The notes under the pieces are model-generated. The model had not been told where the DNA came from. It was given only the letters and a program-made list of their open reading frames with translations, and searched no databases. Both the position numbers and the translations under genes were made by a program. A stretch of DNA of 64,000 nt, from positions 13,382,668 through 13,446,667 of the forward strand of contig AP025069.1 of assembly GCA_036186865.1 (NCBI GenBank), written 5' to 3'. Below, piece after piece: positions 22,601 to 34,195 of the stretch. How positions within the stretch are numbered: the first letter of the stretch is position 1; the number at the start of each line of letters is the position of its first letter. This DNA comes from Eustoma russellianum (Eukaryota > Streptophyta > Magnoliopsida > Gentianales > Gentianaceae).

Positions 22601-23557
22601 CTCCACTCGAGCGTCTGAGACCCGTACATCTGAACCCACTCCAAATGCAATGCACGTGCCACGAATAAAACAACAAAGTTGCCTGGGGCTCGTACGCTCA
22701 TCCTCACCATCTCTGGCACTCAATATTTGGTTACATAAATTTTTGAATATTGGAGAGTTGTTATTTATCATTACCCTTATTTTTCCTTAACTTATATTAA
22801 TTTTCTAGGATTTTCTACTAATTTTTCCTTATTTAATTCTATTTATTATTATTTATTTTTATAACTTACATTTACCAAAATTCACAAATTAAGTGAAAAT
22901 AATTTAATTTTAATATTTTATATTTTCTGGAATTTATTTAGAATTTTCTGGTATTTAAATATAATTTTCTAGAATTTAAACTAATTTTTAATTAATTATT
23001 TGTTATTTATTTATTTCAGAAATTAATTTCCAAATTTTTTTTTATTTAATTCGGTTTTGGGGCCGGCCTGCTACCCAGGTCCGGTCCGCTGGCTATCCGG
23101 CCCGGTCCGGCAGCCAGGTCCGGTCCATCCCTTCTTTTTTTTAATTATTAAATTTTCGGTCCAGCCCACTCCTGCATTTTTTTAATTATTAAATTTTATT
23201 TCCGGTCCATCCCTTTGCAAACTGAGTCAGCTGGGTCAACCAGGTCAGCTGACCTGGATTTTTATTATTTTTTTCTTTTTTTAACTAAATTCTATTTCAT
23301 TCTAACCTCAATAAAATCTTCGTTTTAACTCCGATTGACCTCAAACCAGTTGCATTGGACTTGTTATAACGAGACGCATCTTTCGGAAGTGGGCACGTCA
23401 TCGCATGTCCGGGCGCGTCGTCAGAGGTCGCGCATGAGCCCTGCGCCACCCCCAGATTCGCGTCCGTCAAACCCTTTTTCGACTTCCAACCCAATCCCAA
23501 CCTATTCCGGCTAGATCATCTTATTCTAAGGCCAAAACACAATTTTAAAACTCAAAG
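22601..23557. other. Unassigned, AT-rich with a GGTCCGGTCC cluster
   Basis: 22750-23045 is very AT-rich. 23055-23250 has repeated GGTCCGGTCC and GGTCAGCTGACC motifs. 23280-23557 is mixed sequence that could be the remnant of an older gypsy LTR, but I cannot show it. There is no convincing gene. The chromovirus inserted at its right end. Confidence 0.4.
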
Positions 23558-26500
23558 TGTTACAACCCAGAAAATTTCGTTATGTCGTAACGATGTCCAA
23601 TACCGCAAACATAATTTCGTAGGTGTACGATTCATGAAACATTCTTTTATATCGATACATTAGCAAATATGTCACAAACGTTTGAACCTATACAATAAAA
23701 CTCAAATTAAATTGGTTAGTAACAATTTAAACTATTAGGATAAATTAAATCAAAAAGAAATACATGACACAACAATTTTATACTACATTAAATAAAAGGA
23801 AAACAAATATATACACATGAAATAAAAGAAAAGAAAAAGGAAAGAGTAAATGTAAGATAATTTGTCTTACAATTTAGTAAAGTTTACATAAACAAATATG
23901 CATGCTCAAGAATCTTATTCTAACCCATCCCTCCAACCCATACTTGTCAAAAGCTTGTCTCTCACCCCATTCTCCCCATTACTTTAAGAAAAGTAGGAAA
24001 TTTATTTCTTCTTTAACCCCTCGCATAATTACATCTTCAACCAACCATTTTTATCCTATCTTCAAGAAAAACTCAAGAACACTCCAACACCCTCTTTCCC
24101 TCTGTATTGGTCGAAAATTGCACCTTCGACAAGGAGAAGATTTTCTTCTCCTTTCTTCACACCAACTTCACTCAAATCAAGCTCCATAAACACTCCATCG
24201 CTTAAGAGAGATTCAAGAAGGTTTTAGAATCTAGAATCAAAGGAAATCAAGGTAAGAACTTTATGAAGTTTAAGTTTAATTCTTCAATCTAATTAGTTTC
24301 AGAAGTTGCTCACTAATCCTCTTTTTGGTACTCTAAAACCATATACCCAAGGAAAAGGAGAAGAAGTGTGTTCTTCAAATTCAAGTGAGGATAATCTCCA
24401 AGAGTAAGAAAGTGAACCAAGGCAAGTACTCTTCCTAGATCCTTCATGGCTTTCAAAATTAAATACTTATGTTCATATCAAAATGGGATCATCATGTAGT
24501 ATGTTCAAGTTTTTATCATGAGAATATGAAAGATCTGTGATGATAAGTGTTATAAATATATATATATATGGATATACATACACATGGCTATGTATATAAA
24601 TTTGTATATATATATAAATTTGTATATATATATATATAAATTTTAAACAAATGATATGAAATAAAGAATCTTAAGAAAAGTGTATTAAGAATACAACTTT
24701 AGTTCTTTTGATTATGTTTTCTTTTATGATGATCATCAAGTATGTATTTCTATGTATTCTTAGTATTCATATGTTTCAAGATCATGTCTTTAACATGTTT
24801 ATGTATGCATTATAAGCATGACTTATATACATAGTCACAATGGTTGTTTGATGATCATCATCTTCATACATATACACCCACATATCCACGGCCTAGGGCC
24901 TATTTGGGTATTTCATTTGAGTTTTTATCATTTCCATCTTAAATGTGTAGTTAAATGAGGATTATGATTCAACAAATACATTCTTTTGTGATTTCCATTA
25001 TGTTTATGACTATATATTTCCTTAATATCATAATCCTAGATTAAATGAAAGAAAGTAAGACAATGTGACTATGTTATTATAAGAATACAATATATATATA
25101 TATATATATCATGCATATAAAAAGGAAAGAAAAATGAGAATTGAATATATATAATGTATGATAACCAGTCGGCCTAATGGCCTTAATGTAACAAAATAAA
25201 ATATTAAATGTTAAGTAAGTATATATATACATATATGAATATAACATATATATACACGACTTAATATGTTTAAGACATAAATTTATTTTATATAGAGCAT
25301 ATATATATATATGTATTATGGTACAAGTTAGATATTTCTATGTGACAAGTTAAAGAAATTAGGAATTTAAGAGTTTAATCTCCTTAGGTGTAGGAGTATG
25401 ATTTGTATTTGGAAAATACAAATTAAGAAATGAGGTTGGATGAAAATTGAGGATAAAGATGTTGTTTTGTATGCCATGACTGAATGGCCACTTTGGAGGA
25501 TAAAAGTGGTATTTTCTTAAGTTATGATATGTAAGATGTGTATATGTAGGTGATGTTTGATGATAAGTTGTAGTATGACCAAAATACCCTCATATGATTG
25601 AGTCTCATATTGCACGACAATAAAGTTTGAAAAGTTGTTTTGTCGCATCGCATGTTTTAAAAGTGTTAAGCATACGAATAATAATCACAAGATGGATGAT
25701 TCCAATGACCTATGTTATGTTATGACCATGTTATGTTATGTTATGTTGTAGCCTTGTCCTGACATCGGGACCGGAGTGGTAGGTGTCAGGGGCCCATGTT
25801 TACATTATGGCTAAGCGTAACACTGGGTTTGGGACAGGGGATCTCAGTCGTAATGCGTCACCGTTAGCACATGTACCTATGTTCAATGATGTGATGTTGT
25901 ACATGTACTATATGGGGAATCATTCGGTGTGTCGTGCATTATTATTCTTATGAGAAGTGCTATAGCCAATGATGAAAATGTTATGTTTCCGTGATTATGA
26001 AAATGTCGTTTTATGCAAGTTATGAAAATGTCATTTTACGCAAGTTATGAAAATCACGTTAAGTTTACGAAAAGTCATTCATGAAGAAACATGTTATGAA
26101 AAGTCATGTTATGAAAAGTCATGTCTTATGCATCATGTCATGGTCATGTCCCTTAGGTTATGATTAGAATATATGTACGATTATTGTGTCTTTAAGATAT
26201 TAAGGAAGATTATGCATGTAGAAATGATGGTTGTAAGTAATGACCTTAACATAAGATGGATTAGTACTTAAGTATAGAAAGGTATGCTAGGGATATGCTG
26301 AGGAAGAAAGATATGATCTCTAAGGTATGATGTAAATTCTTATGTTCTGTTTTATTCTTGTATCATGTTATTATTTATAAACGGAGATGTGATTATTTAT
26401 GTTCGTTACTTTATTACTACCTGTCACCATGTCTCCCCATGTATGATCCACATGAAGTATCTAGAAAGATCACTTGCTGAGCGATTAAAAGTTGGTGGCT

Positions 26501-27430
26501 ATCGCTCATACTTGCCTCATAAAATTTCAGAGAACAGGAACCCTGACGCCTTGTTCATTGAGGAGGAACCCCAGCTAGAGTATCTGTGAGCTGAGATGTA
26601 GGTCGAAGCTATGTACTTGCTGTGTTGAGCTTTATTTCATTGTGATGTAATAAGACTATCGTGAGACATTGTACTTGTGGTTTGTACGCATTTGAAGGAT
26701 TTGTATTTTATTACGCATGTCGTGAGCTTATTTTTATGTTGCTTCAGCTATATCGATTATGATTCATGTCGACATGCACATGTATAGTATCGACGTCTTG
26801 TACTACTCGTAGTAGATATGGCGGGTGCACTGTGCCGAAACCCTAGTTCCGAGCGGGGCGCTACAGTTTGAAAGATATGATCTCTAAGGTATGATTTAAA
26901 TTCTTATGTTCTGTTTTATTCTTGTATCATGTTATTATTTGTAAACAGAGATGTGATTATTTATGTTCATTACTTTATTATTACTTGTCACTCCGTGTCC
27001 CCATGTATGATCCACATAAAGTATCTAGAAAGATCACTTGCTGAGCGATTAAAAGTTGGTGGCTATCGCTCATACTTGCTTCATAACGTTTCAGAGAACA
27101 GGAACCCTGACGCCTTGTTCATTAAGGAGGAACCCCAGCTAGAGTATCCATGAGCTGAGATGTAGGTCGAATCTATGTACTTGCTGTGTTGAGCTTCATT
27201 TCATTGTGATGTAATAAGACTATCGTGAGAAATTGTACTTGTAGTTTGTACGCATTTGAATGATTTGTATTTTATTACGCATGTCGTGAGCTTATATTTA
27301 TGTTGCTTCCGCTATATCGATTATGATTCATGTCGACATGCACATGTATAGAATCGACATCTTGTACTACTCGTAGTAGAGTATGGCTGGTGCACCGTGC
27401 CGAAACCCTAGTTCCGGGAGGGACGCTACA
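23558..27430 (+). repeat. Chromovirus 5' LTR (3.87 kb with duplication)
   Basis: It starts TGTTACAACCC and ends GACGCTACA next to the PBS. It aligns closely with 43740-47153. It differs by a tandem duplication of its last ~565 bp (26306-27433) and by lacking ~135 bp found at 45534-45669 of the 3' LTR. It contains several short TA-rich microsatellites and the repeated phrase ATGAAAAGTCATGTT near 26090-26130. Confidence 0.92.
25758..25790 (+). promoter_or_regulatory. Inverted repeat in chromovirus LTR
   Basis: CCTGACA at 25758-25764 pairs perfectly with TGTCAGG at 25784-25790 across a 19-nt loop. The 3' LTR keeps it, and the minus solo LTR has a degenerate copy near 60140-60173. Its role is unknown. 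Confidence 0.5.
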
Positions 27431-27433
27431 GTT
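26306..27433 (+). repeat. Tandem duplication of the LTR 3' end (2 x ~564 bp)
   Basis: Units start at the GAAAGATATGATCTC blocks at 26306 and 26870. The first unit ends CTACAGTT: it includes the LTR terminus CTACA plus the GTT that normally lies between LTR and PBS. So the duplication occurred in an element with a joined LTR and PBS, not within a free LTR end. Both copies hold the TGAGCGAT/ATCGCTCA stem-loop and the frame ending in NPDALFI(E/K)EEP. Confidence 0.9.
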
Positions 27434-27444
27434 GGTATCATAGC
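27433..27444 (+). other. Chromovirus primer-binding site (mutated)
   Basis: TGGTATCATAGC differs by one base from the tRNA-Met consensus TGGTATCAGAGC and lies two bases after the LTR end. Confidence 0.88.
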
Positions 27445-27714
27445 AAAGGCTCTAGATCCACGGTGGGAACAGTAAAGTAAGCACTTAGAAATTAAGTGAT
27501 GATCTTAGAACTTAAGTTATGATCTTAGACCAAGAGTGATATCCTTTGATTAGGATCCTTAGAATGGTTAGAGATAGCCAGATAAAATTTGAAATTTTTC
27601 TAGAATTATTAAGTTCTCAATTAAAAACTCTAATTTTACAAATTCTGAACTAAACATGTAGACAAATTAATTTCAAATGTAAATTATTACTAATAATACT
27701 GCTTTCGATAGTTA

Positions 27715-28836
27715 GTCTTCACGACCTAGAGGTAGACCGCGTGCTGACAGACCGGCATAGTTACCTCCTCCTCCACCGCCACATATACCCCCACAGGCAG
27801 GGTTGGTTCTACTTTACACTGAGCATGTGACTCCACCCCCACAGCAGTAGGGCCAGGGAGATTTTCAGCAGGGCGTTCTGCAAGCTTTGGTACAGATAGG
27901 ACAGGCGATAGGTAACAACGTCCACCAGAATCATGCGGCACCTTCACCGCCGCCACCTCCACCACAGTATGGTACTTGTTTCTTTTACGGAGAGCTGAAG
28001 AAGGCCGCATCCCTAATTTTGAGGATGTATCTGACCCTGACATAGCCGAGAAATGGCTAAAAAAAGTATATAATAACTTTGAGCTGATTCAGGTACCAGA
28101 GGAGATAAAAGCCCAAGTTATTAAGCCTTTTATGACTGGTGAGGCCGATCAGTGGTGGACTACTAATTTGCAGCATTTTCCAGCTCCAGTTACTTTGGAG
28201 CGATTCCTGAGAGAGTTCCGCAAATTCTACATTCCACCATTAGTTACCTTGCAGAAGATAGGGATGTTCGAGTCCTTGACTCAGATGTCTGGTATGACAG
28301 TGGCAGACTATGCCAACCGATTTACTGCTCTGGGAAGATATGTTCCATAGATCATGGGGGATGAGCAGCTAAAAATGATTAAGTTTGAGAGAGGACTGAA
28401 CCCACGCATTTGCACTTGGATTGTGAATGCCAACACGAAAGATTTTGGTGAATTACTGGATGCCTGTTATCAGGTAGAGAAGGACATCATCAGGCGTGAT
28501 TCTGACATCTGGGGCAAAAGGCCCTAAGAGTTTGGGGATGGTCAGTCTAGTAAGTGGGCTAAGACTGCTAAAAGAGATGGTGGACGTGCACAGTAGCAGA
28601 CTTTTCAGCCACCGCAGCCACAGCCTCCCTCACAGGCAGCTGCGATTCCTAGGTGTGCCACTTGCCAGCGACAGCATCAGAGAGCCTGTTTATTAAAGAC
28701 TGGAGCTTGTTTCAATTGTGGAAATATTGGTCACATGATCAGAGATTCCCCGGAGCCTCGGAAAGACCCCAGAGAGCTGCACCTCAGCAGAGAGATGGCC
28801 CATGGGCCAATGCCAGAGTACATGTGATGATAGATG
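27715..28836 (+). pseudogene. Chromovirus Gag
   Basis: The expected N-terminus (RPRGRPRADRP and proline-rich segments) is readable from about 27719, but its ATG is gone and a TAG follows at about 27764. 27976-28350 carries the retrotransposon gag domain (AEKWLKKVYNNFELI, ADQWWTTNLQHF, LERFLREFRKFYIPP). It ends in a stop at 28348-28350, after which the frame reads on as MGDEQLKMIKFERGLNPRI. The zinc knuckle near 28706 reads CFNCGNIGHMIRDS, with the last Cys of CX2CX4HX4C changed to Ser. Gag would form the particle; this copy cannot. Confidence 0.88.
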
Positions 28837-28899
28837 AGGAGGTTCTGGATGCCCCAGACGTTGTGATAGGTATATTTCATTTTGAAAAAGTTTATGATA

Positions 28900-29344
28900 T
28901 CATCTGTTTGCTTAGGACTTGCATATTTGAATTATGAATTGCCTCAGGTGTTATATTAGCAAACAACATACCTGCCAATGTATTGTTTGATAGTGGTGCA
29001 AGCCACTCCTTTGTATCAAAAAGGTTTGCTAAAAACCTTAGTAGCTGTTCGATATGGTCGGATATGTCTTATCGTGTTCAAGCAGCTGGTGATCAGGTGA
29101 TCATTTCACACTATATATATAAAGACTGCAAGATCGAGATGGAAGGACATAAGTTCGAAGCTACCCTAATTCCTATACAGACTGGGGATTTCGACATTAT
29201 TCTAGGCATGGATTGGTTGTTCAAACACCATGCTCACATCGACTGTCGTGGTAAGCGTGTGATGATTAAGGATCCGATGTAGGAGGAAGTGATCTATCAA
29301 GGAAATTCTAAGTTGAAGAAGATACCACGGAATATCTATCTCAC
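28900..29344 (+). pseudogene. Chromovirus protease, cut by copia-2
   Basis: FDSGASHSFVS near 28987 is the aspartic protease active site. DFDIILGMDWL near 29190 is the conserved flap and C-terminal helix region. A stop at 29280-29282 ends the frame. Copia-2 then breaks the gene at 29349, before the reverse transcriptase, which resumes at 40654. Confidence 0.9.
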
Positions 29345-29464
29345 AGTGATGTTGAGAAATATGTTTGGATAATTTTCAAAGTCATGATTTTAAGTGGTGA
29401 ATACTTAAAAATGTCACACATGGTGTTATATGTGATTAAAAGTTGAAAAAGTTGAAAAAGTTGA

Positions 29465-29712
29465 CATCGATCTCTCCAGTTGTTGCACATCGATCGATCT
29501 ATGTACATAGATCTCTCACATCGATCGATCTATGTAAGGCAGAAAAGTTTGAGACCTTTCTGTGAGACATCGATCTCTAAACCTGAGACACATCGATCGA
29601 TCGATGTACATCGAACTCTCACTTCAATCGATCGATGTAGGTCAGAGGCAAACTCTGAAACTTTCTGTGACACATCGATCTCTGAAGCTGAGGCACTTCG
29701 ATCGATCGATGT
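29465..29712 (+). repeat. Array of CATCGATCGAT palindromes in U3
   Basis: The 10-12-bp palindrome ATCGATCGAT (with variants) occurs at about 29489, 29520, 29592, 29627 and 29699. It alternates with single GACATCGATCTCT copies and near-repeats such as CTATGTACATAG. Long ORFs across it are a by-product of the repeats. Confidence 0.85.
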
Positions 29713-31008
29713 CTAGGGTTTTTAGAAATAATTTACTAAAATGTGTTAAAATGATTTTTTTCATTTGTATATGAATTATACATGTTCATTATGTATTTAT
29801 TATGTGTTTTTGGTGATTATTATTGTCTTGTGACTAACGTGCTTTGAAAGTTTCTACAACTTACCAAAAAGGCAAAATTGGTATTTTAAGTTTTGTAGGA
29901 ACATCATATGGTGAAAAATATTTCAAGGGTGTATTATTATCTTGGTTATCATGACAAAGGTGTTATTGTGATTATTTCTGACCATCCGGGTCATTTTTGG
30001 AGTTTTCTCACACCAGGGGTATTTTGGTCATTTCACCCCCAATGGTATTTTTGTTATTTTCACTCAAGGAATCTCTTGAGCATATTATTATCTTCATTCT
30101 GGAGATGTGTTATTATTATTTTGAAGATTTTATGGTGATCTTATATCTTATTCTCTCAACCGATAATATTCTTGACTATAGCTGGATATGTGACAATTTG
30201 AGATGTCACATTCTATTTTTCTTGAAGACTCTCTTATATATGTTATAAGAGAACATTTATCATCATTATTCAGAGATATTAAAGGTGTCAAAAGTGTGAA
30301 AATGGTCTCAACATATAAGAAGAAATATTGGAGAATTTCGGTGTTACACGTTGACATAATCTTGTCAATTGTTATCTATTTATTTCTTCTTCAAGAATTT
30401 GAGTTGCTACACATATTGGTATGTCCAAAAACGTGTATTATCAGGTGGATATGATGTTATACATATTTTATGAGTTGGAGACAAGTGGACCAACCAAAAA
30501 GGAGCTAGTTGGCAAAAATGCCAACTTGGAAATTTACCAAAAATAGCCAACGGCTATGTTGTTTTCTTGGGTATTTTCAGCAGATTTTTGGAAATCAAAT
30601 GGAGCTCTCACATGCCCTATTATATTGCTTGAAGTTGGGATAATTTGGTGGTATTATCCTTTCTTATTTTATTAAGAAAAAATCAAAGTTTTTTTGGAAA
30701 ATACTAAGTAGCCAACGGCTACTACATTCAAGTGGAGCTGAATTTTGACTTTGAAATGGTAATTGGCCACATGCCTATTCTTGTGCCAAGAAGTTGAAGG
30801 AATTATCTCTATTTTGCCAAGGATAAATCAAACAAATTCCAAGTCATTTTTGGAGCTTATCATTTCAGGCAAAGTGGCATCCTAGGTGGACCAATCATTG
30901 TGTTTTATTTTGCCAAGTGTACAAGGCCAACCAATGATGAGAAGACATTTGGAATTGATGATGAATATGGTGACACATGTGCATTCTTATCTTCAAGGCT
31001 CAAATCAA

Positions 31009-31020
31009 ACTATAAATAGA
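31009..31020 (+). promoter_or_regulatory. Copia-2 LTR TATA box
   Basis: CTATAAATAGAG is a strong plant TATA box. It is preserved in the 3' LTR near 39572-39583. Downstream lie the LTR R/U5 sequences and, about 1.1 kb on, the PBS. Confidence 0.6.
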
Positions 31021-32110
31021 GGCAATGGTGAAGAAGATGAAACACACTTGAAGCTCACAAGCATTTGTTGATTTGTCTAGCTTTCATCTTCATCTTCTTG
31101 TTGTTATTGTTTTATTCATTGTAGCAAAGGTGTTCTTGTTGTATTGTAGTGAGCTACAAGCCTCTTGAGCTTCATTTGTAAGATTGATTAGCCATCTTTA
31201 TAAGGCTACATCAATAGGTGTTAGAGGAGTTGCAACTAAGTGTTGCCTAGTAGGTGATTATCCAAGTCTTGAGTAGGGTTGGTGTATAACCAAAGGATCA
31301 AGCTTGGCTCTTGTTGTAAACTGTTCATTTCATAGTGAAATCCAAGGAAAGGTGTTCCTTGGGACTGGAGTAGGTCACATTGACCGAACCAGGATAAATC
31401 CTTGGTGTTCTTCTCTTGTTTCTTTATTTCTATTTTCTGCTCGTTTTGACTACAGTTTTCACACAACTTCTCACAATTTGAAAAAAATAGCTAAACATTT
31501 TCAAAATTCGTGATTTTTGGTGGAGTTATACTTCAGACTGTTAGCTTTCATTTTCAACAAGAATCACTTGATTTGAGCAAGGGAAAGTTAGTCTTTCAGT
31601 CTTTGCAAGATAAGTGCTCCAATCTGGCTGCAATCTGACCAGTTTTGAGAAAACTTAAATTCTGTATTTTTCAAGAATTGTTTAAGGTCAGGGCCTTTTC
31701 GAAACTTCATCTACACATCCTAAGGAGTGTGTTTATATAAAGATCAACCTTTTTGGTTGAGTATTCAAAGAGAAACACGTTTTGCAAAATTAGCAACATT
31801 CTGTCCAATTCTGTCCAGATTGACCATCTGAATCTTTTTATTTGTTTGAAGGGTCAAACGATCTTATTTTTGTCTGATTTTTGGACAGATCTTGTTAACT
31901 CATTGAAGTTTAATTCTGGAAAGTTTCATAATTTTTGGAGTTGTGTACAATTATTTGTGAATTTTTTAAAAACGGGTTCTGAATCTGAGGTGGTTTCAGA
32001 TTCTGTTTTCAAAGGGGATTTTAACAAAGGGTTGTAGTGTAATTTCCGCTAACCACTATTCACCCCCTCCCCCTCTAGTGGTGTTTATTGCAGGTGCACT
32101 ATCCAACATT

Positions 32111-32122
32111 TGGTATCAGAGA
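32111..32122 (+). other. Copia-2 primer-binding site
   Basis: TGGTATCAGAGA matches the tRNA-Met site at 11 of 12 bases and lies two bases after the LTR. Confidence 0.9.
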
Positions 32123-32231
32123 CAGACCAACACCACTCAAAAGAAGCAAGATTCAACACCATACGAACAATACAAGGCCAAGAAACAACGATTCATTGTA
32201 TATTGCTTGTCTCAAATCCAAGGTACATACT

Positions 32232-34195
32232 ATGGCTATTGTTTCTCACAAAGGTGAGTTGGAAGGTATGTCTACACAACGCCCTCCTCTTTTTGATGGC
32301 AATAATTTTGTTCATTTGAAACTAAGAATGAGGCTATTCTTAATGGCTATAGACATCGATTTATGGTCTATAGTTGAAGATGGGCCGTACATTCCAATGA
32401 AAGTTATACAAGTTAGTGGAGTAACTCAAGAGGTTGAAAAATATAAAAGTGAATGGTCATCGGATGATAAAAAGAAAATGTCTATGAATGCTAAAGCTAT
32501 GCAATTACTTTTAAATGGACTTACAACTTCTGAAGCAAGATATGTGTCAAATTGCACAAGCGCACATGACATGTGGACATCACTTGCATTAAAGCATGAA
32601 GGTACTAGTGGTGTTAAAGAGTCAAAAATAAACATGCTTATGACTGAATTAGAGACTTTCAAAATGTTGCTAATCGAATCCATAACATCCATGGATTTGA
32701 GGATTACTAATATTTTCAATGCACTTGAAGCTTTAGGAAAGTCATTTTCGAATAGTGAAAAGGTTCAAAAGGTGCTACGAAAGCCTCCCTGCTGAATGGG
32801 ATCCAAAGGTGACTGCAATCGAGGAGACAAAGTCAATCACTAAGATGGATGAATTGATCGGGTCTCTTAAAGTTTACGAGATTAAATTAAACCAACGAAA
32901 GTATGAATCGTCTAAGTCATCCGGTAAGTCAATAGCTTTCAAAACAACCGAAACACATGCTAGTAACGATGATAGTAATAGTGATACTGAATTAGACGAT
33001 GACTTGATATTGATAGCTTAAAAACTAAAAAAGTTTTTCAAACATCCAAATATGAATAGACAACGTAATTCTTCTTCTTCTTCTCAACCTAGGAAGAATA
33101 ACACAAACAAATGGTATAATAAAGAATTAAAGTGTTATGGATGCGGTCAAAAAAGACATATTTCATACGACTGTCCCACGAAGAAAAATAATAATAAAAA
33201 CAACAATAATAAACAAGCCAAGGACAAGGAGGCTCAAACGACAAAGACAAAGGAGTCTAAGGCAAGAAAAGGGAAACGATCAATGAAGGTGAGCACATGG
33301 AGCGACTCATCCAACTCAGAATCTGAAACTGAGGAAGCTCAAGTCTGTTTCGTTTCCAACGAGGTATGTTCTTCTTCTGATAGTGATTCTGATAGTGACA
33401 TGACATTTGATGAATGTATGAAGAATTCCTAAGAATGCATGCTCACTGTAAGAGGCTCTCTAAAGAAAAGAAGAAACTAGTTGAAGAAAATGACAAGTTG
33501 AAGACGTCCAACTTGGAATTTTCCGATCAACTAGAATCTCTTAAACAAGAGTCTACTAATACTCTTGATTCTTTAGAGAATAAAATTGAATCATATAGGA
33601 AAGATGAACATAAGATAAAAATGGAAAATAAGATGTTAAAGTCTAAGTTAAAAAGTTGTGAACATGAAATAACACAACTTAAGTCGTCTAAACTTAACTT
33701 AGAAAAAATGTTAGAACAATTTAAATCCGGTACAAACATGTTAGACACACTCATCTCATCACAAAAGTATGGTAATGATAAAACCAGTTTAGGCTATAAA
33801 GAAGAAAATGAAAAAGTGAATAAAAAGACTAAGTTTGTTTCATCTCATACAAAGTTGCCATATAATACAATAAAATCAACTTTGCCTACTACACCTTCTT
33901 CTACTTATATCAATGCAAAAATACAACATGCACCCACCAATATACACACGCCTAAACATACATCTAGGCCAAACTTTGCATCTAGACAACCTAGAAATTA
34001 TGCCTACATGTATACAAATGCAACTAGACCGAATAAAATGCATACAACTTATTATGAACCTAAGTATAGGCAACACTCTTATAAGTCTTATAGAAATGCC
34101 TACAAACACACTGATATAGCGCCATATAAGAAACAAATTTACATGCCTTATACACATCATAAATCTCAGCCATCCAATAATGATTATTAACCATG
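32232..34195 (+). pseudogene. Copia-2 Gag
   Basis: The start at ATG 32232 (MAIVSHKGELEG) lies 110 bp after the PBS; upstream in-frame Met residues are inside the leader. It reads QRPPLFDGNNFVHLKLRMR and FLMAIDIDLWSIVEDGP (DUF4219/UBN2 type). One extra A near 32781 shifts the frame, which goes on as ESLPAEWDPKVTAIEE. A TAA follows at 33019. The knuckle CYGCGQKRHISYDC (about 33134-33175) keeps all four zinc ligands. A one-base loss near 33422 precedes a long coiled coil (33430-33740, K/E/L-rich) and a Tyr/His-rich tail. A TAA at 34188 ends it. Confidence 0.92.

Larger units (their letters stand above)
29350..32108 (+). repeat. Copia-2 5' LTR (2.76 kb)
   Basis: It starts TGTTGAGAAATATG and ends TATCCAACA, two bases before the PBS. 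It holds an array of CGATCGAT palindromes (29465-29712). Near its end is ACTATTCACCCCCTCCCCC, the motif also found near the copia-1 LTR end. CACTATAAATAG-like sequence near 31009-31018 (AACTATAAATAGAGGC) is a good TATA box, so transcription probably starts about 30 bp further on. Confidence 0.93.

Noticed and set aside
26365..26589. 74-codon LTR frame as a full gene
   Set aside because: Its N-terminal part differs among LTR families and its RLKVGGYRSYLPH stretch is the stem-loop. Only the acidic end is kept as a finding.
29466..29712. CRISPR-like array
   Set aside because: The repeats are short palindromes with irregular spacing, in a plant LTR, with no cas genes.
29480..29716. 78-codon frame in the copia-2 LTR, repeated at 38040-38276 (HRSIDV repeats)
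   Set aside because: The openness comes from the CATCGATCGAT repeats, whose translation repeats in all frames. It is present twice only because LTRs are duplicates.
32426..32719. Minus-strand frame opposite copia-2 gag
   Set aside because: It is a shadow of the gag frame with no recognisable content.
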